A stretch of 45,029 nt of DNA from Alphaproteobacteria bacterium (GTDB taxonomy: Bacteria; Pseudomonadota; Alphaproteobacteria; Rhizobiales; Devosiaceae). The stretch is from assembly GCA_018818925.1 (NCBI GenBank), contig JAHJQZ010000040.1, positions 1-45,029 on the forward strand. Direction: 5' to 3'. The notes under the pieces were generated by a model. That model did no database searches and had not been told where the DNA came from. It worked only from the letters and a program-made list of their open reading frames with translations. This document shows positions 9,638 to 18,366 of this stretch, piece after piece (positions within the stretch are counted from its first letter, which is position 1; every line of letters starts with the position of its first letter). Position numbers and translations under genes: made by a program.

Positions 9638-10762
9638 ATGGCTGGGCTGCAAATCAGGAACGTCGAGAAGGTCTACGGCAACAAGTTCAAGGCCGTTCAC
9701 GGCATCTCGCTCGATGTGAAGGACGGCGAGTTCATGGTGCTGGTCGGGCCGTCGGGCTGCGCCAAGTCGACCCTCTTGCGGATGATCGCCGGGCTCGAAA
9801 CCATCACCGCCGGCGAGATCAGCATCGGCGAGCGCGTGGTCAACAATCTGGTGCCAGGCAAGCGCGGCATCGCCATGGTGTTTCAGAACTACGCGCTCTA
9901 CCCGCACATGAAAGTATTCAAGAACCTTTCCTTCGGCATGCGGTTGCAGCGCCGGCCCCGGGCCGAGATCGAGAGCGGCATCGGCCATGTCTCGAGGCTG
10001 CTCGAAATCGAGGAATTGCTCGACCGCCTGCCCAAGCAGCTTTCGGGCGGCCAGGCCCAGCGCGTCGCCGTCGGCCGCGCCATCATCAAGAAGCCCGAAG
10101 TGTTCCTTTTCGACGAGCCGCTCAGCAATCTCGACGCCAAGCTCAGGGCGGCGATGCGGGTGCGCCTCACCTCGCTGCACAAGCAGCTGAAGCAGGAAGG
10201 CCTCAGTTCGACGGTCGTTTACGTGACGCACGACCAGGTCGAGGCCATGACCATGGGCGACCGCATCTGCGTGATGAAGGACGGCCGCATCATGCAGGTC
10301 GCCGATCCGGTGACGCTTTACGATCGTCCGGAGAACACCTTCGTCGCCGGCTTCATCGGCACCCCGGAAATGAACCTGTTTTCGGCGAGGCTGCACAAGG
10401 GTGCCTCCGGCGCCAGCCTCGAGATCGGCAAGCAGCGCATGGCGCTCGATCCGTCGGTCATGGCCCGCCTGACCTTGGGGGATGCCGGCGAGGTCACGGC
10501 CGGCATCCGTCCCCAGCACATCGCGCCCGCTGCCGCCGGCGCCAGCAATACGCTCGAGGGCCGCGTCTCCCATGTGGAGTTCATGGGCCACGAGATCTAC
10601 CTGCACGTCGTCATCGCGGACAATGCGTTCATCGTGGTGACCCAAAGCGCCGGCTTCGACCGCGCCAAGGCGTCGGAAGGCGCCATGCACTTCACCGTCG
10701 CGCAGGATGCCCTGCACCTGTTCGATCCCGTCTCCGGCAAGAACATTTCCCTCGGTTCCTAG
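9638..10762 (+). CDS. Sugar ABC transporter ATP-binding protein (UgpC/MsmK family)
   Basis: A 374-residue ATPase energising the two permeases. The N-terminal domain has Walker A GPSGCAKST (residues 38-46), the Q-loop in FQNYALYPH, signature LSGGQ (about 136), Walker B FLFDEP and the switch HD in YVTHDQ. The C-terminal third is the OB-fold regulatory region of the CUT1 subfamily (GIRPQHI near 290). The Walker A has Ala where most paralogues have Gly before the Lys; this variant is known to me in some family members and probably remains active. It starts 3 nt after the preceding stop. Confidence 0.94.
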   Translation: MAGLQIRNVEKVYGNKFKAVHGISLDVKDGEFMVLVGPSGCAKSTLLRMIAGLETITAGEISIGERVVNNLVPGKRGIAMVFQNYALYPHMKVFKNLSFGMRLQRRPRAEIESGIGHVSRLLEIEELLDRLPKQLSGGQAQRVAVGRAIIKKPEVFLFDEPLSNLDAKLRAAMRVRLTSLHKQLKQEGLSSTVVYVTHDQVEAMTMGDRICVMKDGRIMQVADPVTLYDRPENTFVAGFIGTPEMNLFSARLHKGASGASLEIGKQRMALDPSVMARLTLGDAGEVTAGIRPQHIAPAAAGASNTLEGRVSHVEFMGHEIYLHVVIADNAFIVVTQSAGFDRAKASEGAMHFTVAQDALHLFDPVSGKNISLGS

Positions 10763-10798
10763 GCCGTCACACTCATCAATTCAAAAGGGAGGATTACG

Positions 10799-12058
10799 AT
10801 GAAAAAGACAGCTACACTATTGGCCACTCTGGCCGTCGCACTCAGCACCGGCGTCAGCACCCAAGCCGCCGAACTGCGCATGTCCTGGTGGGGTGGCGAT
10901 TCCCGCCACATCGCCACCCAGGAAGCGCTCAAGATTTGCGGTGACAAATATGGTCACACTATCTCGCCCGAATTCACCGGCTTCAACGGCCATCTCGAAA
11001 AGCTGACCACCCAGCTTGCCGGCGGCACCGAAGCCGACATCATGCAGGTCAACTGGCCGTGGCTGCCGCTGTTCTCCAAGAACGGTGACGGGCTGGCCGA
11101 TCTGGGGGCCCTTTCCGACATCATCGACCTCAGCAACTGGACGGAAGAACAGCTCGCCTCCGGCTCGATGAAGGGGGTCCTTAACGGCCTGCCGGTCTCG
11201 ACCACGGGCCGCGTATTCATGTTCAACGAAGGGTCGTACGAGGCGGCCGGGGTCGCCGTGCCGACGACCTGGGGCGAACTGCTCGCCGCCACTCCGGCGT
11301 TCAAGGAAAAGCTCGGCGACGAGGCCTATCCGTTCGACGCCACCACCCTCGACGTCGTCCTGCTCGTCTCGATGGTCACCACCCAGGCGACCGGCAAGGA
11401 TCTCGTCGATCCGGCGACCAACACGGTTGCCTGGACTGCCGAGGAATTGGCCAAGGGCATCGCGTTCTACCAGAACCTCGTCGACACCGGCACGATCCGC
11501 TCCTGGGAGGGCGCGGCGGCCTCCGGTACCGACAATCTCTGGGAAATGCCGGAATGGGCCGACGGCCATCTCGCCGGTTCCTACCAATGGGATTCGACCT
11601 ATTCGAAATATGCCGACCCGATCACCGTCGGTCATCTCGTCCCGGTCGGCATCCTGACCATCGACGGGGCCGTGACCGAGGGCGTCTATCGCAAGCCATC
11701 CATGACCTTCGCCATCTCCAAGCGCTCGAAGGATCCGCAGGCCGCCGCGCAGGTGCTCAATTGCCTGCTCAACGAGCCCGAAGGCATCGCGGCAATGAGC
11801 GACCAGCGTGGCCTGCCCTCAAGCAAGGCGGCGCTCGCCGAACTCGAAAAGCTCGGCAAGATCGATCCGACGCTGAAGGCTGCCAACGACATCGTCATGG
11901 CCGGATCCGGCCCGACCGTGTCGCCATACAACGAGGATCCGCAGGTGCGTGATACCTTCCAGTCGACCCTCGAAGAATTCGCCTACGGCCAGTTGTCCGC
12001 CATGGAAGCCGCCGAGATCATCATCGACGGCATCAACGGCCGGCTCGCCGAACTCTAG
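10799..12058 (+). CDS. Sugar ABC transporter substrate-binding protein
   Basis: A 419-residue periplasmic binding protein of the family 1 (CUT1) type. It has a classical signal peptide (KK, then a hydrophobic stretch, cleavage likely near STQA at about residue 23), and the mature protein opens with LRMSWWGGD. It captures the oligosaccharide for the upstream permeases. The ribosome site GGGAGG precedes the ATG. A strong hairpin after the gene probably lets it be expressed at a higher level than the gene that follows. Confidence 0.93.
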   Translation: MKKTATLLATLAVALSTGVSTQAAELRMSWWGGDSRHIATQEALKICGDKYGHTISPEFTGFNGHLEKLTTQLAGGTEADIMQVNWPWLPLFSKNGDGLADLGALSDIIDLSNWTEEQLASGSMKGVLNGLPVSTTGRVFMFNEGSYEAAGVAVPTTWGELLAATPAFKEKLGDEAYPFDATTLDVVLLVSMVTTQATGKDLVDPATNTVAWTAEELAKGIAFYQNLVDTGTIRSWEGAAASGTDNLWEMPEWADGHLAGSYQWDSTYSKYADPITVGHLVPVGILTIDGAVTEGVYRKPSMTFAISKRSKDPQAAAQVLNCLLNEPEGIAAMSDQRGLPSSKAALAELEKLGKIDPTLKAANDIVMAGSGPTVSPYNEDPQVRDTFQSTLEEFAYGQLSAMEAAEIIIDGINGRLAEL

Positions 12059-12067
12059 GCGTCTCGG

Positions 12068-12101
12068 CATCGCGGCGGGCTTTCCCGAGCCCGCCGCGAT
12101 G
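12068..12101 (+). terminator. Strong hairpin between binding protein and GH105 gene
   Basis: A perfect 14-bp inverted repeat (arms CATCGCGGCGGGCT and AGCCCGCCGCGATG) with a 6-nt loop starts 9 nt after the binding-protein stop and is followed by a short TAACTTTC. It may act as a partial terminator or as a 3'-end stabiliser raising binding-protein mRNA relative to the hydrolase mRNA, as seen in many transport operons. Confidence 0.7.
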
Positions 12102-12166
12102 TAACTTTCACCCACAGGATACGCAATTGCGGGCTCCACGCTGGCGGCGCCCGCACAGGGGGCACT

Positions 12167-13279
12167 ATGCTCGCGGAATTCTTCGACCAGTACGCAGCGT
12201 CGTACGATTTCGCCAAGCGCGACGGCGGCTGGTGCTACGAGGACGGCTGTATCTATCGCGGCCTGCTCGAACTCAGCCGCGCCACGGGCGATGCGCACTG
12301 GTTCGACCACCTTTGCCGCCTGATCGCGACGCAGCTGCGCGAGGACGGCACGATCAAGGGCTATGCGCCGGAAGAATACAATATCGACCACATCCTGAGC
12401 GGACGGGTGCTGTTCGCCCTGAGGCAAAGCGCCGGCGACCGCTTCGACAGGGCGCTCGACCTTCTGGCCAGCCAGCTCGAAAGGCACCCGCGCACGGCGA
12501 GCGGCAACTACTGGCACAAGAAAATCTATCCCGACCAGGTCTGGCTCGACGGCCTCTATATGGGCCTGCCCTTCCAGATCGAATACGGGCTGTTGCGCGG
12601 TCGCGGCGATCTCGTCGACGATGCCGCCGGCCAGATTCTGCGCGCCGTGTCGCTGATGCGGGATAAAGTCACCGGGCTTCATTTTCACGGCTACGATCAG
12701 TCGCGCCGGGCGGATTGGTGCGATCCGCAGACCGGCCTGTCGGCCAGCTTCTGGGGCCGTGCCAACGGCTGGCTGTCCATGGCCATGATCGACGCCTACG
12801 AGCTTTTGCCCGGCGACCATGCCGCCCGCGCCGACCTCAAGGCCCGCATCATCGCGCTGGCCGAAGCCGTGCTGGCGCGGCGCACCGCGAACGGGTTGTG
12901 GCTGCAGGTCATGGACCGGCCCGATCTCGAGGGCAATTACGAGGAGACCTCGGCATCCGCGATGTTCGCCTATTTCCTTTTGAAGAGCGCCAGACTGATC
13001 GCGGCGCTGGCGCCGCTTGCCGCCGACGGCGACGCGGCGGTCGCGGCGCTTCGGCGCCATCACGTCAGCCGGCCCGAGGGCATCTGGCGCATCGACAATG
13101 CTTGCGAAGTCGCCGGCCTCGGCGGGTTCTTCGGCAAGAAGCGCGACGGTTCGGCGCATTACTACACGACCGAGCCCGTCGTTTCCAACGACCCAAAGGC
13201 CGTCGGGCCGCTGATGATGGCGGTCGCCGAGCAGGAACGCGCCGAGATCGTCCACCCCCTCGCCCGAACGGGCGGATAG
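12167..13279 (+). CDS. Glycoside hydrolase family 88/105 (unsaturated galacturonyl/rhamnogalacturonyl hydrolase)
   Basis: A 370-residue cytoplasmic enzyme without a signal peptide. The family's (alpha/alpha)6 barrel motifs are present: YWHKKIYPDQVWLDGLYMG with the likely catalytic Asp128, HGYD (His174) and FWGRANGW. Relatives such as YteR cleave the unsaturated uronic acid from oligosaccharides made by pectate or rhamnogalacturonan lyases. It follows the ABC transporter, so the imported substrate is probably an unsaturated galacturonide or rhamnogalacturonide. No lyase is encoded here, so the cell may scavenge products made elsewhere. Confidence 0.9.
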   Translation: MLAEFFDQYAASYDFAKRDGGWCYEDGCIYRGLLELSRATGDAHWFDHLCRLIATQLREDGTIKGYAPEEYNIDHILSGRVLFALRQSAGDRFDRALDLLASQLERHPRTASGNYWHKKIYPDQVWLDGLYMGLPFQIEYGLLRGRGDLVDDAAGQILRAVSLMRDKVTGLHFHGYDQSRRADWCDPQTGLSASFWGRANGWLSMAMIDAYELLPGDHAARADLKARIIALAEAVLARRTANGLWLQVMDRPDLEGNYEETSASAMFAYFLLKSARLIAALAPLAADGDAAVAALRRHHVSRPEGIWRIDNACEVAGLGGFFGKKRDGSAHYYTTEPVVSNDPKAVGPLMMAVAEQERAEIVHPLARTGG

Positions 13280-13549
13280 GCGCTGGCGGCAGGCACAGGC
13301 CGGCCGGACCTTTCGGCATGGCGCGGCGCCGGATGACGGCCAGAGCAAACGCCTGGGTTCGCCCGTTCCGCGCCTCGCCGCGTGTTTGCCGGCATTTTCA
13401 TCAAGAACGCTGAAAATCGATCGGGTTAACGGTGAATCTTAAGCAAATGGCCAAGTGTGGCGAGCGGCTGTTGCCGGATGGGAATACAAGGAAACGCGAA
13501 GCATCTGCCCGTCAGGCAGGTCCGTTTTTCGACCATCGCGGAGACCATT
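13280..13549. other. Leader region of the exopolysaccharide operon
   Basis: A 270-nt gap between the uptake operon and the first exopolysaccharide gene. A short hairpin, CTGCC-CGTCA-GGCAG at 13505-13519, is followed shortly by GTTTTTC, which is terminator- or attenuator-like and lies about 30 nt before the GTG start. No convincing promoter was found by eye. Confidence 0.35.
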
Positions 13550-14623
13550 GTGGCCACAATCCTGATCACCGGCGCCGGCGGACTCATCGGTTCTGAGGCC
13601 GCCAGCTTTTTCGCGCGCTTAGGGCTCGACGTCGTCGGCGTCGACAATTTCATGCGCAGCTATTTTTTCGGACCCGCCGCCTCGACCGAGTGGCGGGTGC
13701 GCGAACTGGAGCGCGACTTCGCCAATTATCGCCACGTCAACCTCGACATCCGCGATCAGGAGGCCATGGCCCGATTGGTGGCCGAGCTGAGCAGCGATCT
13801 CGATTACGTGCTGCATGCGGCGGCGCAGCCCTCGCACGACTGGGCCGCCAACGAGCCGCTGACCGATTTCGCGGTCAACGCGCAGGGCACGCTCTACCTG
13901 CTCGAGGCGGTGCGCCAGCACGCCCCGGGCGCCGCGTTCGCCTTCCTGTCGACCAACAAGGTCTATGGCGACGCGCCCAACGAATTGCCGCTGGTCGAAA
14001 AGGACAGGCGCTGGGAAATCGATGAGAGCCACGCCTATTTCGCCAGGGGGATCGACGAAAATCTGCGGATCGACCAGTCGACCCATTCGGTGTTCGGCGC
14101 CTCCAAGGTAGCGGCCGACGTCATGGTTCAGGAATACGGCCGCTATTTCGGCATGAACACCGTGGTGTTCCGCGGCGGCTGCCTCACCGGTTCCGGTCAT
14201 TCCGGCGCCGAACTGCACGGATTTCTCGCCTATCTGATGCAGTGCACCGCCACCGGCAAGCCCTATACGGTGTTCGGCTACAAGGGCAAGCAGGTGCGCG
14301 ACAACATCCATTCCTCCGATCTGGTCAATGCCATCTGGCGGTTCTTTGAGGCGCCCCGGCAAGGCGCGGTCTACAATATCGGCGGGTCGCGCTTCTCGAA
14401 CTGCTCCATGCTCGAAGCCATCGACATGTGCCAGCAGATCACCGGCAACAAACTGGACTGGACCTATAGCGAGACCAACCGGATCGGCGACCATACCTGG
14501 TGGATTTCCGACATCTCGCGGTTCCAGGCCGACTATCCCGGTTTCGAACTGCGGTTCGGCATTCGCGATATTCTCGAGGAAATGCACGAAAACGGCCGGC
14601 CGCGCTGGCTCAAGGCAAGCTGA
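13550..14623 (+). CDS. NAD-dependent sugar epimerase/dehydratase (CDP-paratose-2-epimerase-like SDR)
   Basis: A 357-residue extended SDR protein. The nucleotide-binding GAGGLIG is at residues 8-14 and VDNF follows strand 2. The frame is open 31 codons earlier, but the Rossmann strand begins right after a GTG preceded by GGAG, so GTG is taken as the start. The usual catalytic Tyr of YxxxK is Phe here (F182, K186, in VFGASK). I recall related proteins with the same replacement, so this may be a subfamily trait. It probably makes or modifies a nucleotide sugar for the polysaccharide that follows. The exact reaction is unknown. Confidence 0.85.
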   Translation: MATILITGAGGLIGSEAASFFARLGLDVVGVDNFMRSYFFGPAASTEWRVRELERDFANYRHVNLDIRDQEAMARLVAELSSDLDYVLHAAAQPSHDWAANEPLTDFAVNAQGTLYLLEAVRQHAPGAAFAFLSTNKVYGDAPNELPLVEKDRRWEIDESHAYFARGIDENLRIDQSTHSVFGASKVAADVMVQEYGRYFGMNTVVFRGGCLTGSGHSGAELHGFLAYLMQCTATGKPYTVFGYKGKQVRDNIHSSDLVNAIWRFFEAPRQGAVYNIGGSRFSNCSMLEAIDMCQQITGNKLDWTYSETNRIGDHTWWISDISRFQADYPGFELRFGIRDILEEMHENGRPRWLKAS

Positions 14624-15429
14624 TGATCGATCGCGGCAAGCGCAATGTGCTGGGCATCGGCGTCGATGTGATCGACTATGCCGGTGCGGTGGCGCGCATC
14701 CTCGACGCCGCAACGGCCGGACGGCCGCTCATGGTGTCGGCGCTCGCCGTGCATGGCGCGATGACCGGCGTCTTCGACCGCTTTCACCGCTATCGGCTCA
14801 ACCAGTTCGGGCTGATCGTGCCGGACGGGCAGCCATTGCGCTGGGCCCTCGATTGGCTCCATGGCGAAAAGCTCGGGCAGCGGGTCTATGGCCCCGAACT
14901 GATGCAACGCGTCTGCGCCGCTTCCGCCGAGGCCGGCGTGCCGATCTATCTTTACGGCAGCCGCGACGAGGTGCTCGATCCGCTCGAGACCAATCTGCGG
15001 CGCCGCTATCCGGCACTGATCGTCGCCGGCCGTTCGGCGTCGCGGTTCCGGATGGTCAGCGACGAGGAAAACCGCGCGATCCTCGCGGAAATTCGCGCCA
15101 CCCGACCGGGGATCGTCTTTGTCGGCCTTGGATGTCCGCGCCAGGAAGTGTTCGCGTTCGAAAACGCCGAGGCGCTGGGCTGTCCGGTGATCGCGGTCGG
15201 CGCCGCCTTCGATTTCCATGCCGGCCTGTTGCGCCAGGCGCCGGCATGGATGCAGGACCGCGGGCTCGAATGGCTGTTTCGCCTTACCCAGGAGCCCGGG
15301 CGGCTGTGGAAGCGCTATCTGCTGCTCAATCCAGCCTTTTGCTGGAACCTCATCAAGCAGATCGTTCGCCCCGCTTCCTTTGAAGCAGATCGCGGGCAAA
15401 GACCGGACTCCCGAAGCAATTACGCATAG
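14623..15429 (+). CDS. WecG/TagA/CpsF family glycosyltransferase (GT26)
   Basis: A 268-residue cytoplasmic or membrane-associated glycosyltransferase. Relatives add an aminosugar or glucose to a lipid-linked acceptor during polysaccharide assembly. Family features include LIVPDGQPLRWA near residue 64, the central IYLYGSRDEV and the signature VGLGCPRQE near residue 166. The start ATG shares bases with the upstream stop (TGATG), which points to coupled translation. The longer open frame upstream is an overlap into the epimerase gene and is rejected. Confidence 0.92.
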   Translation: MIDRGKRNVLGIGVDVIDYAGAVARILDAATAGRPLMVSALAVHGAMTGVFDRFHRYRLNQFGLIVPDGQPLRWALDWLHGEKLGQRVYGPELMQRVCAASAEAGVPIYLYGSRDEVLDPLETNLRRRYPALIVAGRSASRFRMVSDEENRAILAEIRATRPGIVFVGLGCPRQEVFAFENAEALGCPVIAVGAAFDFHAGLLRQAPAWMQDRGLEWLFRLTQEPGRLWKRYLLLNPAFCWNLIKQIVRPASFEADRGQRPDSRSNYA

Positions 15430-15486
15430 AAACTGGAACTAGTAAGCATAGTTTCCGGTTCTCATTTGCGGCCGGAAACGTAAAAT

Positions 15487-15516
15487 TTGAATCAAAAGCT
15501 ATTTATGCTTTAAATA
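15487..15516 (+). promoter_or_regulatory. Candidate promoter upstream of the Wzz-like gene
   Basis: TTGAAT, 18 nt, then TAAATA, inside a 189-nt gap that is much more A/T-rich than its surroundings. A small inverted repeat TTAAT-ATG-ATTAA lies just downstream at 15520-15532. This suggests a second, possibly regulated, transcription start inside the exopolysaccharide cluster. Confidence 0.45.
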
Positions 15517-15618
15517 TTCTTAATATGATTAACCATTCGTAAAACATAAACTACGGCGTGGATTTGGCCATGGTATATCTTCAGTCCGGCAGCGACGAGC
15601 CGGGCGAGAGAGGCCGAA

Positions 15619-17259
15619 ATGGAAGCGCGCAGCGAACAGCGGTATTACCAGGCGATTCCAGTTGTCGAGCAACACGCCGAACAGCCGAGTCTTGCCGCTG
15701 ACATCAGGTCCGTGTTCAGCGTTTTGGGCAGCCGCTGGCGGCTCATCGCGCAATGTATGCTGATCGCGCTGGTGCTCGGCATCGGCTATTTGTGGACGAC
15801 ACAGCCGATCTACGAATCCACCGCCGAGATTCTGCTCGACCCGCGCGAACGCACACTCGTCGGCAGCGACGTGGTTTCGGGAGGTCTGGGCTCGTCGTCG
15901 CTGGGCGCCGATACCAGCCTCGTTGAGAGCCAGGTGGAAATCCTCAAGTCCCATTCGGTGCTCACTGCCCTGATCGCCAGGGAAAACCTTGAAAACGATC
16001 CGGAATTCGGCGGCGGCGCCGGCGAGAGCATGTTCCTTTCGGGCCTGGTCAAGGGTCTGCTCTATGGACCCAACTCGGCCAGCTACCAGTACCAGTCTCC
16101 CTTCGACGAGGCGATGAAGGAACTGGTCGACGCGATCGAGGTCGAGCGCGTCGGCAACACCTATCTGATGCGCATCACCGTGTCGGCGTCGACGCCCTAC
16201 CGGGCCGCCGACCTCGCCAATGGCCTGGCCGAGCTCTACCTGGTCGAGGTCCAGTCGGCGAGCCGAAGTTCGAACGAGGAGGCGGCGGAGGCCCTCGAAG
16301 GCCGGCTCAGCGAATTGCGCCAGCAGTCGGACGAGGCGCAGCGCGCCGTCGAGCACTATCGCACCGAGCACGGGCTTCTGGATGCCGACGGCATCCAGGT
16401 TGACGAGCAGCAGCTGCGTGACCTCAATGACCAGGTCACCAAGGCGAGCATCCAGACCCAGGCGGCCAAGTCGAAGCTCGACGAGGCCAAGCGGCTACTT
16501 TCGGCGCCCCTGTCATCGACGGCCGGCTCCAGCATTCTTGATTCCACCGTCATGATCGAGCTACGTCCGCAGCTCGACGCCGCCCGCGCCGAAGCCGACG
16601 GCCTCGCCGGCATCTATGGTGCCCGCCATCCGCAGCTGGTCGCCGCCAAGGAGAAACACCAGGCGCTCGAGCGCAGCATGGCCGATGAAATCAGCCGCAT
16701 CGCCAGCCGCATCGAGAGCGAATACGAGCAGGCCTTGCAGACCGAGGCGTCGCTTCGAACTCTGCTCTCCGAGGCGGAATCGCGGCGTTCGTCGGCCAAC
16801 AGCGCCTCGATCGCGCTGCGCGAACTCGAGCGCGAGGCCAAGAGCCGACAGGCGCTGCTCGAAACCTTCTCGGTCCGCGCCAGCCAGATTCGCGAGCAGA
16901 CCGATCTGCCGACCAGCAACGCCCGGATCGTCTCGCAGGCCATGCCGCACCCGCAGCCCGCCAAGCCGCGCCTCGTGCTGTCGCTGGCGATCGCGCTGGC
17001 GCTCGGCATGGTGGTCGGCGTCGGCGCGGCCTGGCTGCTGCACCTGCTCAAGGGCGCGCCGAAAAGCCATACGCGGCGCTGGCGCCTGCCCGGCCTGCCA
17101 CGGCTCGTATGGTCGGCCGATCCGGAAGCGGACGCGGCCCCGGCCAGCGTCCGGCAGGCCCATCCTGCCGTCGCGGCCGCGCGGCCGCAGCCGAACATCC
17201 CATCAAGAGCTGATAGGCCCAGCCTGCGCAGGCGGGTGCTCGCCAGCCTGTCTCGATAG
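15619..17259 (+). CDS. Wzz/GumC-type polysaccharide co-polymerase without kinase domain
   Basis: A 546-residue inner-membrane chain-length and export protein. TM1 lies at about residues 43-62 and TM2 at about 453-476. Between them is a long periplasmic region with the Wzz domain (PIYESTAEILLDP) and an extended coiled coil (about residues 210-440). The C-terminal tail is short, basic and proline-rich, and lacks the Walker motifs and tyrosine cluster of ExoP/Wzc autokinases. A separate kinase would have to be encoded elsewhere, or the system works without one. It is placed amid genes for a Wzy-type polysaccharide. The ribosome site is GAGAGAGG. Confidence 0.92.
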   Translation: MEARSEQRYYQAIPVVEQHAEQPSLAADIRSVFSVLGSRWRLIAQCMLIALVLGIGYLWTTQPIYESTAEILLDPRERTLVGSDVVSGGLGSSSLGADTSLVESQVEILKSHSVLTALIARENLENDPEFGGGAGESMFLSGLVKGLLYGPNSASYQYQSPFDEAMKELVDAIEVERVGNTYLMRITVSASTPYRAADLANGLAELYLVEVQSASRSSNEEAAEALEGRLSELRQQSDEAQRAVEHYRTEHGLLDADGIQVDEQQLRDLNDQVTKASIQTQAAKSKLDEAKRLLSAPLSSTAGSSILDSTVMIELRPQLDAARAEADGLAGIYGARHPQLVAAKEKHQALERSMADEISRIASRIESEYEQALQTEASLRTLLSEAESRRSSANSASIALRELEREAKSRQALLETFSVRASQIREQTDLPTSNARIVSQAMPHPQPAKPRLVLSLAIALALGMVVGVGAAWLLHLLKGAPKSHTRRWRLPGLPRLVWSADPEADAAPASVRQAHPAVAAARPQPNIPSRADRPSLRRRVLASLSR

Positions 17260-17271
17260 AAAGCAGCGTTC

Positions 17272-18366
17272 ATGTCAAAGCGAATAATGGTTACCGGCGG
17301 GGCGGGATTCATCGGCAGCCACCTGTGCAGGTTTCTGCTTGAGCAAGGCCATTCGGTCATTTCGCTCGACAATTTCCAGACCGGATCGGCGGAAAACCAC
17401 CTGCCCTATATCCGGCATCCGCGCTTCGAGCTCATCCGGCACGACATCGTCGAACCCTTCGACATCACGGTGGACGAGATCTACAACCTCGCCTGCCCCG
17501 CCTCGCCGCCTGCCTATCAGGCCAGCCCGATCAAGACGATGCAGACCACCCTGTTGGGGGTCATGAATGTTCTCGACCTGGCGGTGCGCACGGGCGCGAG
17601 GGTGCTCCAGGCCTCGACCAGCGAGGTCTATGGCGATCCGACGATGCATCCGCAAAAGGAAAGCTATTTCGGCAATGTCAATCCGTTCGGCGAACGCTCC
17701 TGCTACGACGAAGGCAAGCGCGCCGGCGAGTCCTTGCTGTTCGCCTATGCCAAGGAAGCCGGCGTCGAGGTGCGCATCGCGCGCATCTTCAATACCTATG
17801 GTCCGCAGATGCAGCCCGACGACGGGCGCGTCGTTTCCAATTTCATCGTTCAGGCGCTGCAGAACAAGCCGATCACCATCTATGGCGATGGCGCGCAGAC
17901 GCGGTCGTTCTGCTTTGTCAGCGACATTGTCGGCGGTCTGCATGCCCTGATGAACAGCGCGGTCGCGGGTCCGGTCAATCTCGGCAATCCGGGTGAGTTC
18001 ACCGTGCGCGAGCTGGCCGAACTGGTCATCGCGCTGACCGGATCGCGCTCGGACCTCATCGAGTTGCCCTTGCCGCCCGACGATCCCAAGCTCAGGCGGC
18101 CCGACATCGCGCGGGCCGAAGCCGAACTCGCCTGGTCGCCCAAGATCGCGTTGCGCGACGGACTGGTGCCGACCATAAGCTATTTCGAAAACGCGCTGGC
18201 ACGGAAGCGCCCGCATTTCGGCCTGCCCCACGCCCTGGTGTCGAGCCTGCCCCTGCCGGCCGCCAATGCCGACATGGTCCTGCCGACGCCGCGCCGCAGG
18301 CGCGGGGAAGTTGTCGACATGGGCACGCGCCGCGTGCTTGCAGAGGCCGGTGGCGGCAATGACTAG
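17272..18366 (+). CDS. UDP-glucuronate decarboxylase (UDP-xylose synthase)
   Basis: A 364-residue SDR that converts UDP-glucuronate to UDP-xylose. NAD-binding GGAGFIGSH is at residues 9-17, the UXS-type NLACPASP follows, then STSEVYGDP, and the catalytic Tyr145/Lys149 are in [16 protein letters not shown] and FCFVSD are also as expected. About 45 residues beyond the usual end form a basic, low-complexity tail. The product would supply xylose to the polysaccharide, matching the GH10 xylanase gene that overlaps its 3' end by 8 nt. Confidence 0.92.
   Translation: MSKRIMVTGGAGFIGSHLCRFLLEQGHSVISLDNFQTGSAENHLPYIRHPRFELIRHDIVEPFDITVDEIYNLACPASPPAYQASPIKTMQTTLLGVMNVLDLAVRTGARVLQASTSEVYGDPTMHPQKESYFGNVNPFGERSCYDEGKRAGESLLFAYAKEAGVEVRIARIFNTYGPQMQPDDGRVVSNFIVQALQNKPITIYGDGAQTRSFCFVSDIVGGLHALMNSAVAGPVNLGNPGEFTVRELAELVIALTGSRSDLIELPLPPDDPKLRRPDIARAEAELAWSPKIALRDGLVPTISYFENALARKRPHFGLPHALVSSLPLPAANADMVLPTPRRRRGEVVDMGTRRVLAEAGGGND

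Noticed and set aside
8657-10717. Antisense frame of about 686 codons opposite the ABC transporter genes
   Set aside because: Composition is His-, Arg- and Asp-rich with no domain motifs; the plus strand has two convincing transporter genes.
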